Positions 7,259 through 14,044 of a stretch of 17,614 nucleotides of DNA are shown in pieces; the stretch's first letter is position 1; every line of letters starts with the position of its first letter. Made by a program: the position numbers and the translations under genes. The stretch is from CAZOWW01 sp964583765. GTDB taxonomy: Bacteria; Actinomycetota; Actinomycetes; Actinomycetales; Kineosporiaceae. The stretch lies in contig CAZOWW010000118.1 of the NCBI GenBank assembly GCA_964583765.1, forward strand, positions 1 to 17,614. The letters are read 5' to 3'. The notes beneath the pieces were generated by a model that was given only the letters and a program-made list of their open reading frames with translations, did no database searches and was not told where the DNA came from.

Positions 7259-8518
7259 TCAGCGTGCCTCGGCCAGCAGCGTCCCGATCCGGCGCACACC
7301 CTCCACCAGGTCCTCGTCCGCCAGCGCGTAGGACAGGCGCAGGAAGCCGCTCGGCCCGAACGCCTCGCCGGGCACCACGGCCACCTCGACCTCGTCCAGG
7401 ATCAGCGCGGCGAGTTCCGCCGAGGTGCGGGGGACCCGCCCGCGGATGGTCCGGCCGAGCACGCCCTCGACGCTCGGGTAGGCGTAGAAGGCGCCCCGGG
7501 GCATCGGACAGACCACGCCCGGGATCTCGTTCAGCATGTCCACGATGGTGTGCCGGCGCCGGTCGAAGGCAGCCCGCATGACCGCCACGGCGTCCAGGTT
7601 CCCGCTCACCGCGGCGAGAGCCGCCCGCTGGGAAACGTTCGCCACGTTCGAGGACAGGTGCGACTGCAGATTCGTCGCCGCGGTGATCACGTCCCGGGGG
7701 CCGATCATCCAGCCCACCCGCCAGCCGGTCATCGCGTAGGTCTTGGCCACGCCGTTGAGCACCACCGTGATGTCGGCGAGTTCCGGCACCTCCACGGCGA
7801 TCGACGCGAAGCGCGTGTCGTCGTAGACCAGGTGCTCGTAGATCTCGTCGGTGACGACCCAGATCCCGTGCTCGAGCGCCCACTCGCCGATCTCGCGAAC
7901 CCGCTCGGCCGGGTACACCGCACCGGTCGGGTTGGACGGCGAGCAGAACAGCAGGGCCGTCGTGCGCTCGGTGCGGGCGGCTTCCAGCTGGTCCACGGTG
8001 ACCAGGTACTCCTGGTCGGCGCCGGCGAAGACCTCCACCGGCACGCCCCCGGCCAGACGGATCGCCTCGGGATAGGTGGTCCAGTACGGGGCCGGCAGGA
8101 GCACCTCGTCGCCGGGGTCCACCACCGCGGCGAAGGCTTGGTAGACGGCCTGCTTGCCGCCGTTGGTGATCAGCACCTGCTCGGGGGTGACCTGCAGACC
8201 GCTGTCCCGGGCCGTCTTGGCCGCCACGGCCCGGCGCAGCTCGGGCAGCCCGGCTGCCGGGGTGTAGCGGTGGTTCACCGGGTCGGAGCAGGCGGCGATC
8301 GCGGCCTGGACGATGGCCTCGGGAGTGGGGAAGTCCGGCTCCCCGGCGCCGAAACCGATCACCGGCCGGCCGGCTGCCTTGAGCGCCTTGGCGCGGGCGT
8401 CCACCGCCAGGGTCGCGGACTCGGCGATGCCTCCGATCCGGCGGGACACCCGGTGCGCGGGCGCGATCCGTCCCGGAGCGACGGCTCCTTCGGCGGCGAG
8501 GGTCTCGTGCGTGGTCAC
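7259..8518 (-). CDS. aspC: class I pyridoxal-phosphate aminotransferase (aspartate aminotransferase type)
   Basis: A 419-residue fold-type I PLP enzyme, predicted to interconvert aspartate and oxaloacetate with 2-oxoglutarate/glutamate in the cytoplasm; this subgroup (I-gamma, Thermus-like) may also transaminate prephenate. Visible residues: GAGEPDFPTP (57-66), W146 of PYW, N196 in SPSNPTG, D224 and Y227 in TDEIYEHLVYDDTRF, the Schiff-base K259 in NGVAKTYAMTGWRVGW, and substrate-carboxylate R394 in FLRLSYA. All are intact. The GTG start at 8518 has AGGA seven bases upstream. The N-terminal 25 residues are longer than the core fold needs. The gene is divergent from the tRNA-Trp/secE unit, a common actinobacterial arrangement. 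The symbol is given by family; substrate preference is not proven. Confidence 0.92.
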   Translation of the reverse strand: MTTHETLAAEGAVAPGRIAPAHRVSRRIGGIAESATLAVDARAKALKAAGRPVIGFGAGEPDFPTPEAIVQAAIAACSDPVNHRYTPAAGLPELRRAVAAKTARDSGLQVTPEQVLITNGGKQAVYQAFAAVVDPGDEVLLPAPYWTTYPEAIRLAGGVPVEVFAGADQEYLVTVDQLEAARTERTTALLFCSPSNPTGAVYPAERVREIGEWALEHGIWVVTDEIYEHLVYDDTRFASIAVEVPELADITVVLNGVAKTYAMTGWRVGWMIGPRDVITAATNLQSHLSSNVANVSQRAALAAVSGNLDAVAVMRAAFDRRRHTIVDMLNEIPGVVCPMPRGAFYAYPSVEGVLGRTIRGRVPRTSAELAALILDEVEVAVVPGEAFGPSGFLRLSYALADEDLVEGVRRIGTLLAEAR

Positions 8519-8634
8519 GGCCCCATCCTGTCATCCGGGAGTCCGGACGTCCTGATCCGGGTGAACGTCCCGGTGAACGAGACGGTGCCGCACCGCGCCG
8601 TGACCGACCCGGACATCGCCGACCCGGTAGGTGG

Positions 8635-8665
8635 TTCGACCTGACGGCACTTCCGTGCGTAGACT
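8635..8665 (+). promoter_or_regulatory. candidate promoter for tRNA-Trp/secE unit
   Basis: A -10 box TAGACT (8660-8665), a common actinobacterial form, has TTCGAC (8635-8640) upstream with a 19-base spacer, slightly long. The predicted start near 8672 would leave about 80 bases of leader before the tRNA. Confidence 0.45.
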
Positions 8666-8673
8666 GCGGCTCG

Positions 8674-8744
8674 GGTGGTTGCGAACCGCCATGATGGCGC
8701 GCGCCGTTCCGCGAGGTTTTGCGGCGCGGGGCAAGGTGGTTCGC
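8674..8744 (+). promoter_or_regulatory. structured leader with alternative pairings ahead of tRNA-Trp
   Basis: AACCGCC (8684-8690) can pair with GGTGGTT at 8674-8680 (7 bp with one G-U, three-base loop) or with the second GGTGGTT at 8735-8741. The latter extends to a 10-bp stem, GCGAACCGCC 8681-8690 with GGTGGTTCGC 8735-8744. A 6-bp stem GCGCCG/CGGCGC (8701-8706 with 8722-8727) sits inside. The two folds exclude each other. The RNA would end 11 bases before the tRNA. Confidence 0.4.
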
Positions 8745-8755
8745 AGGCCAGTCAC

Positions 8756-8828
8756 AGGGCAGTGGCGCAATTGGCAGCGCTCCGGTCTCCAAAACCGGTG
8801 GTTGGGGGTTCGAGTCCCTCCTGCCCTG
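8756..8828 (+). tRNA. trpT: tRNA-Trp (anticodon CCA)
   Basis: A 73-base cloverleaf: acceptor AGGGCAG with CTGCCCT; D-arm GCGC/GCGC around AATTGGCA; anticodon stem CCGGT/ACCGG with loop CTCCAAA (anticodon CCA at 8789-8791); variable loop TGGTT; T-arm GGGGG/CCCTC (one G-U) around TTCGAGT; discriminator G. The 3' CCA is not encoded. It decodes UGG. It sits 75 bases before secE, the usual actinobacterial linkage. Confidence 0.97.
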
Positions 8829-8903
8829 CGGTTCGCTCCGTGTCGGCTTCACGCTCGGCCGGTGCGGGCACGACCAACGACGATCAGAACCCAGGTGAGG
8901 ACC

Positions 8904-9161
8904 GTGACGAGCACCAGCGCCGCAGCAACGACTTCCGGCCGCCGTCCCAATGTCTTCGCGAGGGCGTATCGGGGCGTCAGGCTCTTCCTGCGCCAGGTCG
9001 TCTCGGAGCTGAAGAAGGTTGTTCGACCCACGCGCAACGAACTCCTCACGTACACGGCTGTCGTGCTGGTCTTCGTGATCGCGGTGATGGTGTTCGTGTC
9101 GGGCCTCGATTTCGGGCTCGGCCAGCTGGTGTTGTGGGTGTTCGGCGGCAAGACCGCCTGA
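8904..9161 (+). CDS. secE: preprotein translocase subunit SecE
   Basis: An 85-residue short SecE. After a 20-residue Ser/Thr/Ala tail, the conserved amphipathic helix runs FLRQVVSELKKVVRPTRNEL (28-47), followed by one membrane span (about 49-67) and a short C-terminal tail. SecE clamps SecY in the Sec channel. GTG 8904 is chosen because AGGTG (8893-8897) lies six bases upstream; an in-frame GTG at 8895 overlaps that site and is less likely. The same frame is open back through the tRNA to 8631, but that part is not protein. It lies between tRNA-Trp and nusG, 102 bases before nusG, probably in one transcript. Confidence 0.93.
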   Translation: MTSTSAAATTSGRRPNVFARAYRGVRLFLRQVVSELKKVVRPTRNELLTYTAVVLVFVIAVMVFVSGLDFGLGQLVLWVFGGKTA

Positions 9162-9263
9162 TCCTCGCGACTCCGCCTGGGGCCATTGCGGCGTGGGGGG
9201 CAGGACCGAACCACGCCGTGAACCAGATGCGAGAACACCGTTCGAAGGAAGTAGGACGACAGC

Positions 9264-9965
9264 GTGTCCGAGCACACTCCGTACCTTCCCGCTGACAGCG
9301 ATGTGGATGTGGACGACGTCCTGGTCGACGGGGCGACGTCGGTCGACGAGGTCGAGACCGTCGACGACGACCCGGCCGAGGGTGACCCGGCCGAGGAGTT
9401 CAAGGCTCAGCTGCGTCGCGCGCCCGGCGACTGGTATGTGATCCACTCCTACGCCGGGTACGAGAACCGCGTGAAGGCGAATCTGGAGAACCGGACGTCC
9501 AGCCTCAACATGGAGGATTTCATCTTCCAGGTCGAGGTCCCCATGGAGGACGTCACCGAGATCAAGAACGGTCAGCGCAAGCAGGTCCGACGGGTCCGGA
9601 TCCCCGGGTACGTCCTGGTCCGCATGGACCTCACCGACCAGTCGTGGGGCGCCGTGCGACACACCCCCGGCGTCACGGGCTTCGTCGGGCACACCCACCA
9701 GCCCGTGCCGCTGAGCCTGGACGAGGTCTTCTCCATGCTGGCCCCCACGCTGGCCCCGGCGGACGCCAAGCCGCGCAAGGCCGAGATCAAGGTCATCGAC
9801 TTCGAGGTCGGCGAGTCCGTGACGGTGATGGAGGGTCCCTTCGAGACCCTCCCGGCGACCATCTCCGAGATCAACCCCGACGCCCAGAAGCTCAAGGTCC
9901 TGGTCTCGATCTTCGGCCGGGAGACCCCGGTCGAACTGTCGTTCAACCAGGTGGCCAAGATCTGA
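9264..9965 (+). CDS. nusG: transcription termination/antitermination factor NusG
   Basis: A 233-residue NusG that binds RNA polymerase and links it to Rho or ribosomal S10. The first 50 residues are an acidic Asp/Glu/Val-rich extension typical of actinobacterial NusG. The NGN domain follows from DWYVIHSYAGYENRVKANL (56-74) through RIPGYVLVRM (112-121) and RHTPGVTGFVG (132-142). The KOW domain begins at VGESVTVMEGPF (182-193) and ends SFNQVAKI. The GTG start has AGGA (9253-9256) seven bases upstream. Downstream come rplK and rplA, the standard order. No sign of truncation. Confidence 0.97.
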   Translation: MSEHTPYLPADSDVDVDDVLVDGATSVDEVETVDDDPAEGDPAEEFKAQLRRAPGDWYVIHSYAGYENRVKANLENRTSSLNMEDFIFQVEVPMEDVTEIKNGQRKQVRRVRIPGYVLVRMDLTDQSWGAVRHTPGVTGFVGHTHQPVPLSLDEVFSMLAPTLAPADAKPRKAEIKVIDFEVGESVTVMEGPFETLPATISEINPDAQKLKVLVSIFGRETPVELSFNQVAKI

Positions 9966-10023
9966 CGACGAGACGTTCTCTGGTCACCTCCCCCTACCCG
10001 CGGGTCGCCCACGTGGCCCGTGC

Positions 10024-10058
10024 GGCCCTCAGGGGCCGGCGGCGCCCGGCCGGGCGCC
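10024..10058 (+). promoter_or_regulatory. tandem hairpins between nusG and rplK
   Basis: GGCCC/GGGCC (10024-10028 with 10033-10037, loop TCAG) is followed at once by a perfect 18-base palindrome (10041-10058) that folds as GGCGCCC/GGGCGCC with a GGCC loop. There is no T-run. They may attenuate or process the nusG-rplK message, or form part of an L1 control site, which in other bacteria lies in the rplK leader. Confidence 0.4.
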
Positions 10059-10068
10059 CGATCACCAC

Positions 10069-10097
10069 CAGTAAGGACCCGGACAGTAAGGACCCGG
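10069..10097 (+). repeat. 15-base tandem duplication carrying the rplK Shine-Dalgarno
   Basis: The 14-mer CAGTAAGGACCCGG occurs at 10069-10082 and again at 10084-10097, period 15. Each copy contains AAGGA. The second is eight bases from the rplK ATG and is the functional ribosome site by spacing; the first is 23 bases away. Confidence 0.8.
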
Positions 10098-10100
10098 CAC

Positions 10101-10538
10101 ATGCCCCCGAAGAAGAAACTGAAGATCACCGCAGTCATCAAGCTGCAGATCAATGCAGGTCAGGCGACTCCCGCCCCGCCGATCGGCCCCGCGTTGGGCC
10201 AGCACGGCGTCAACATCATGGAGTTCTGCCGGGCCTACAACGCCCAGACGGAGTCGCAGCGCGGCAGTGTGATCCCGGTGGAGATCACGGTCTTCGACGA
10301 CCGCTCCTTCACCTTCATCACCAAGACCCCGCCGGCCGCCGAGCTGATCAAGAAGGCTGCGGGCGTGCCCAAGGGCTCCAGCGAGCCGCACAAGACCAAG
10401 GTCGGCAAGCTCACCGCCGCCCAGGTGCGGGAGATCGCGACGACGAAGCTCGAGGACCTCAACGCCAATGACCTCGACCAGGCGTCGAAGATCATTGCCG
10501 GCACCGCGCGTTCCATGGGCATCACGGTCGAGGGCTGA
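10101..10538 (+). CDS. rplK: 50S ribosomal protein L11
   Basis: A 145-residue L11, standard length. The N-terminal domain has the proline-rich loop [14 protein letters not shown] (26-39), site of thiopeptide contact with 23S rRNA; the C-terminal rRNA-binding domain shows [20 protein letters not shown] (117-136). L11 sits at the GTPase-associated centre and is needed for stringent-response activation in known systems. ATG 10101 is chosen over the open upstream frame (from 10020) because MPPKKK is the standard actinobacterial start and AAGGA lies eight bases before it. It follows nusG by 135 bases and precedes rplA. Confidence 0.98.
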
Positions 10539-10556
10539 CCTCGGCACGAGCCCGAT

Positions 10557-10575
10557 GGTCGGTCCCGGACCGATC
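10557..10575 (+). promoter_or_regulatory. hairpin between rplK and rplA
   Basis: GGTCGGTC (10557-10564) pairs with GACCGATC (10568-10575) through a three-base loop, 8 bp including one G-U, 19 bases after the rplK stop. There is no T-run. A role as mRNA-processing or attenuation site is possible; nothing else stands out in this 131-base spacer. Confidence 0.35.
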
Positions 10576-10669
10576 GCGCACGAATCCCGCAGCCCCACGC
10601 CTCACCCAGCAGAACGAGTGGCAGGGCCCGCGCAGGCCCGTGTGACCACGACTCCTCAGGAGAGAACAC

Positions 10670-11389
10670 ATGAAGCGCAGCAAGGCCTACCGCGCCGCGG
10701 CCGACAAGGTCGACAAGACGCGGCTCTACACGCCTCTGGCCGCCGTCCGGCTGGCCAAGGAGATCTCCACCACGAAGTTCGACTCGACCGTCGAGGTCGC
10801 CCTGCGGCTGGGTGTGGACCCGCGCAAGGCCGACCAGATGGTCCGCGGCACGGTCAACCTCCCGCACGGCACCGGCAAGACCGCCCGGGTCCTGGTCTTC
10901 GCCGTCGGTGACCGTGCAGCGGCCGCGGAGGCGGCCGGAGCCGACTACGTGGGTTCCGACGACCTCATCGCCAAGATCCAGGGCGGGTGGCTCGACTTCG
11001 ACGCGGTCGTGGCCACGCCCGACCTGATGGGGAAGGTCGGCCGGCTCGGCAAGATCCTCGGCCCCCGCGGCCTCATGCCCAACCCGAAGACGGGCACGGT
11101 GACCATGGACGTCGCCAAGGCCGTCGAGGAGATCAAGGGCGGGAAGATCGAGTTCCGGGTCGACAAGCACGCGAACCTGCACTTCATCATCGGCAAGACC
11201 TCGTTCTCGGACACCGCGCTGGTGCAGAACTACGCGACCGCGCTCGAGGAGGTGCTGCGGCTCAAGCCGTCCGCGGCCAAGGGCCGGTACCTGAAGAAGG
11301 GCACGATCACCACCACGATCGCTCCCGGCATCCCGATCGACGTGAACAAGACCCGCAACCTGGAGGCGGAGGAGTCCGTCGACGCCTGA
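10670..11389 (+). CDS. rplA: 50S ribosomal protein L1
   Basis: A 239-residue L1, standard length, of the L1 stalk near the ribosomal E site, and in many bacteria a repressor of its own rplK-rplA message. Landmarks are KAYRAAADKVD (5-15), the central LGKILGPRGLMPNPKTGTV and IKGGKIEFRVDKHANLHFIIG, which carry the family signature, and the C-terminal GRYLKKGTITTTIAPGIPID. The ATG is preceded by AGGAGA at normal spacing. It is the last gene of the secE-nusG-rplK-rplA run: a strong terminator starts 44 bases after the stop. Confidence 0.98.
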   Translation: MKRSKAYRAAADKVDKTRLYTPLAAVRLAKEISTTKFDSTVEVALRLGVDPRKADQMVRGTVNLPHGTGKTARVLVFAVGDRAAAAEAAGADYVGSDDLIAKIQGGWLDFDAVVATPDLMGKVGRLGKILGPRGLMPNPKTGTVTMDVAKAVEEIKGGKIEFRVDKHANLHFIIGKTSFSDTALVQNYATALEEVLRLKPSAAKGRYLKKGTITTTIAPGIPIDVNKTRNLEAEESVDA

Positions 11390-11432
11390 CGGTCCGTCTC
11401 GCCGCGGCCAGGCCCGCGGCACACCGATTCCA

Positions 11433-11474
11433 CCGGGGATGCCCTGCACGGCAGGGCGTCCCCGGTTCGCTTTT
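11433..11474 (+). terminator. strong intrinsic terminator after rplA
   Basis: CCGGGGA-T-GCCCTG (11433-11446) pairs with CAGGGC-G-TCCCCGG (11452-11465), 14 bp including one T-G, loop CACGG, followed by TTCGCTTTT (11466-11474). This is the only hairpin seen in the window with a clear T-rich tail. It separates the ribosomal unit from the lipoprotein genes. Confidence 0.88.
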
Positions 11475-11633
11475 CCGTGGGCTCCTGCCAGGACCCGCCG
11501 TCCGGCCGGGCGCCCGTCCTCCGGGGGAGTTCTGTCCTGCTGACGAATCTCCGCCCCACCGCTGAAGACCCGTCCTGCCGGCGAGTGCGGGTCCTTCCTG
11601 CGATGCGCCGAATCCCCTGCGTCACTCTCCGAC

Positions 11634-11639
11634 TATGAT
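11634..11639 (+). promoter_or_regulatory. candidate -10 box for the first lipoprotein gene
   Basis: TATGAT differs from TATAAT at one position and lies 58 bases before the chosen ATG at 11698. No recognisable -35 was found at 16-18 bases. Apart from the terminator and a weak GACCCG/CGGGTC stem (11567-11572 with 11588-11593), the 308-base rplA-lipoprotein spacer shows nothing else. Confidence 0.4.
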
Positions 11640-11697
11640 GCGTGACCGAATGCTGCAACGTCGGTGGGTCGCTCCGGCGACCGGGGGTGAGGGACAG

Positions 11698-12576
11698 ATG
11701 AGCAACGCTGAGGTCGCGGTCGGACGGGGACGGGTCTGGCTCGTCGTGGCTCTCTCGGCGGCGCTGTTGGGTGGGTGCGGCAGTTCGGGGTCGACCGCGA
11801 GCCACGCGACGACCTCGCACGCCTCGACCCCGGTGTCGTCCGGGGCGGGTGCGACGGCCGCGGTGAATGCGGTCGGAGGCGGGACGCCGGTGGACGCAGC
11901 CGCCTTCTTCGACGACGCCGCCAAGGCTGAGAAGTCCGCGGGCTCCGCCAAGGTGGCCTTGACCGTGCAGCCCATCACCGCGACGGGTACGCGTGGCCTG
12001 GGGGAGACCGGAACCGGTCTCGTGCGGTGGTCCTCGGACGGGATCTCCCTGCAGCTCGAGCTGAACGCCAGCAAGTTGGAGACCTTCCGGGTGGTCCTCC
12101 TGCCGGGCAAGGTGTACGTCGCCATGCCGTCGAAGACCCAGGGCAAGACCTGGGTGCGGGTGAGCGCGGGTGGTACGGACCCGATCTCCAAGTCCCTCAG
12201 CTCCCTCCTGGACCTGGGATCGCGCAGTGGCGACCCGATGTCCTTGTTGCGGTCCCTGGGCTCCGGGATCACGGTGAACAAGATCGGCCCGGTGCAACAG
12301 GACGGTGCGACCCTGACCCGGTACCACGTGGCGATCCCGACGTCGTTGCTGCTCAAGGCGCTGTCCCCGACCGTGCGCATGGCAGCCGGCTCCCAGCTCT
12401 CGAACGCGTCGATGGACACCGACTGCTACCTCGACGGTCAGGGACGCCTGGCACGCATGGTGTCCACGGAGCGGGTGCGTGGACGCACCATCGTCACCAC
12501 CGAGAGCTTCTCGGACTGGGGCACCGCGGCCATGATTGACGAGCCGCCCGCGTCGGACGTCCTCACCCTGTCCTGA
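11698..12576 (+). CDS. LppX/LprG-like lipoprotein, copy 1
   Basis: A 292-residue predicted lipoprotein. The signal has a basic start, hydrophobic VWLVVALSAALLGGC (13-27) and lipobox L-G-G-C with Cys27, then a Ser/Thr/Ala linker to about residue 65. The mature domain (about 66-292) has the strand pattern and GKVYVAMPS...TWVRV block seen in LppX/LprG/LprA proteins, which known members use to carry lipids across the actinobacterial envelope with a hydrophobic pocket. ATG 11698 is chosen because GGGTGAGG lies just upstream and the lipobox then falls at normal distance; the frame is open to ATG 11635, but that overlaps the -10 box. Its C-terminus (SFSDWG...VLTLS) matches the next lipoprotein (TFSNWG...VLDLS), so the two are probably diverged paralogues. 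Ligand unknown. Confidence 0.8.
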   Translation: MSNAEVAVGRGRVWLVVALSAALLGGCGSSGSTASHATTSHASTPVSSGAGATAAVNAVGGGTPVDAAAFFDDAAKAEKSAGSAKVALTVQPITATGTRGLGETGTGLVRWSSDGISLQLELNASKLETFRVVLLPGKVYVAMPSKTQGKTWVRVSAGGTDPISKSLSSLLDLGSRSGDPMSLLRSLGSGITVNKIGPVQQDGATLTRYHVAIPTSLLLKALSPTVRMAAGSQLSNASMDTDCYLDGQGRLARMVSTERVRGRTIVTTESFSDWGTAAMIDEPPASDVLTLS

Positions 12577-12650
12577 GCGGCCGTGCCGGCACCTCGGCCC
12601 GTCCCCCGGTTGGCTGTGACTTGTCGGACGGCCCGCGCGGGTCCCAGGTC

Positions 12651-12694
12651 GCCGGGGTACGCTACCCCGGCTCACGGGCCTTCCGGCCGGTGAG
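12651..12694 (+). terminator. double hairpin after lipoprotein copy 1
   Basis: GCCGGGGTA (12651-12659) pairs perfectly with TACCCCGGC (12663-12671) over a three-base loop. Overlapping its last base, CTCACGGGCC (12671-12680) pairs with GGCCGGTGAG (12685-12694), 9 of 10 bp, loop TTCC. There is no T-run. It is a likely terminator separating the two lipoprotein genes. The rest of this 228-base spacer holds no gene. Confidence 0.6.
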
Positions 12695-12804
12695 CGGGGC
12701 GGATTCCGCGGCAGCGTCCGCGGCGTGACGTGACGGTCGCATCCTGGTTCGAGGTGTGATCGGCGCGTGACGGCTGCCCACGACGACGAGGTCGGAGGGC
12801 CCCG

Positions 12805-13713
12805 ATGACCTACTGTGACCGTATGCCGTCCCGACGGCGGGGCAGTCTGCTCGCCTGCACGGGTCTGCCCGCGGCCGTCCTGGCCACGGTGCTCACCGGG
12901 TGCGGTGGCGGCCAACGTGCGGCCACGCCGACCGTGACGACCGCGGTGACGGCGGTGGCGGACCCGGCCTCGGCGGCTCCGGGCTCCGTGGTCGACGGGC
13001 GGGAACTGGCCCGGATGATCCAGAGCGCGATCGGACCGAACGCCACGGTGACCGTGCAGTTCAGCGGTGGTGGCCCGGCGAGCACCCGGTCCAGCGCGGC
13101 CACCGGGCAGGTGCGCATGGGGACCGACTTCGGTATGCGCATGTCCGTCAACCGCGGCAAGGGCTCGATGACCATGCTGTTGATCTCCGAGGGCTATTTC
13201 CTGTCCACGGGCGCCTCCGTCGACGGCCGGACCTGGATCCGCCTCTACGACTCCACGAACGACCCGGTGAGCCAGATGCTCGGCAGCATCATGGAGGAAG
13301 CCCGCCACAACGTGGACATCGCGACGCTGCAGAGCTACCTGGTCCTGGCCGACTCGGTGGTCGCCGACGGACCGTCCACGGTGAACGGCCTCAGGGCGAA
13401 CAAGTACACCCTGAAACTGGGGGAGAAGGCGCTCCGCGCGCAGTTGCCCGCGACGATGATGACCGGGTTGGTGGACTCCGAGATGAACGGGGCGAGCGGC
13501 GCCATGACGCTCTACCTCGATGCCAGGAACCGACCCATCCAGTCGGTCACGACCACGAACATCAAGGGCCAGAAGGTCACCGGGACGGCGACCTTCTCGA
13601 ACTGGGGAGGCCGGGCCGACCTGACGGCGCCCCAACCGGCCCAGGTGCTCGACCTGAGCTCGAACAGCGACGTGAACAAGCTGTCCCAGTTCCTCGACCG
13701 CGCGGCGGGGTAG
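12805..13713 (+). CDS. LppX/LprG-like lipoprotein, copy 2
   Basis: A 302-residue predicted lipoprotein. The signal has PSRRRG then a hydrophobic run to VLATVLTGC with lipobox L-T-G-C, Cys33 from ATG 12805. A Thr/Ala/Val linker precedes a mature domain with DGRTWIRLYD, YLVLADSV, YTLKLGEKAL, MTLYLDARNRPIQSV and TFSNWG, paralleling copy 1. Such proteins are anchored outside the membrane and in known cases bind or move lipids. Two starts compete. ATG 12805 has GGAGG six bases upstream. ATG 12823 (MPSRRRG) gives a textbook signal and has TACTGT at exactly -12 to -7, the layout of leaderless actinobacterial transcripts. The downstream gene is rplJ, after its own promoter and leader. Confidence 0.8.
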   Translation: MTYCDRMPSRRRGSLLACTGLPAAVLATVLTGCGGGQRAATPTVTTAVTAVADPASAAPGSVVDGRELARMIQSAIGPNATVTVQFSGGGPASTRSSAATGQVRMGTDFGMRMSVNRGKGSMTMLLISEGYFLSTGASVDGRTWIRLYDSTNDPVSQMLGSIMEEARHNVDIATLQSYLVLADSVVADGPSTVNGLRANKYTLKLGEKALRAQLPATMMTGLVDSEMNGASGAMTLYLDARNRPIQSVTTTNIKGQKVTGTATFSNWGGRADLTAPQPAQVLDLSSNSDVNKLSQFLDRAAG

Positions 13714-13800
13714 CTCCCGCCACCACGTCGTCCTCACGGCAACCGAGATCCTCGGCGTCACCGTCGTCCGCGCGCCTGGCGTCGGGCGCAGTCCCTCGAT

Positions 13801-13830
13801 TTGGGGCCGCGACCGGCTGTGCCGTAGCCT
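13801..13830 (+). promoter_or_regulatory. candidate rplJ-rplL promoter
   Basis: TTGGGG (13801-13806) and TAGCCT (13825-13830) are 18 bases apart. A start about seven bases on (near 13837) would fall right at the beginning of the L10-type leader. The TAGnnT -10 form is common in actinobacteria. Confidence 0.5.
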
Positions 13831-13836
13831 GGCCAC

Positions 13837-13998
13837 TGCCAAAGACCGCCGGTCGCCACCCTCTGGGTGGTCGAAGGTCCCGCTGAGCCGGGCGGCCCGC
13901 GTAGGTGAGACGGAGACAGCCAGGAGGGAAACCTTCCGGCCGTCGTGAGATGCGGTGAGTTCTGCCGCGACACGCCCCGTGCGCCTGCGCCGGGGCGT
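13837..13998 (+). promoter_or_regulatory. L10-type ribosomal protein leader
   Basis: The 331-base space before rplJ has no gene but an ordered set of stems: CCACCC/GGGTGG (13856-13861 with 13865-13870) beneath possible GACC/GGTC closing pairs (13844-13847 with 13876-13879), GGAGGG/CCTTCC (13923-13928 with 13932-13937), and ACGCCCCG/CGGGGCGT (13972-13979 with 13991-13998). The last is an attenuator-like hairpin 46 bases before rplJ. Known L10 leaders bind the L10-L7/L12 complex and cut rplJ-rplL expression when it is in excess. Position, length and the GCCAAAGACC and CCCGCGTAGGTGAGA segments fit that family as I remember it. Confidence 0.7.
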
Positions 13999-14044
13999 TC
14001 GTGCGTCCTGGGACCCCGACCGGCTTCACCCCGGAAGGAGGGCC

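Noticed and set aside
7235..8644. Extension of the frame begun at 7058
   Set aside because: Beyond about 7234 the codon bias is lost and the frame is antisense to the intact aminotransferase.
8631..8903. Longer SecE from an upstream start
   Set aside because: It would translate through the tRNA-Trp gene; the normal SecE begins at 8904 with a Shine-Dalgarno.
7104..9698. 864-residue minus-strand frame crossing the aminotransferase gene, tRNA-Trp, secE and nusG
   Set aside because: It runs in another frame through the aminotransferase gene and antisense through tRNA and two clear genes; composition is low-complexity.
11230..13842. 870-residue minus-strand frame across both lipoprotein genes
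   Set aside because: Antisense to two genes with clear lipoprotein signals, and it also reads through the rplA terminator.
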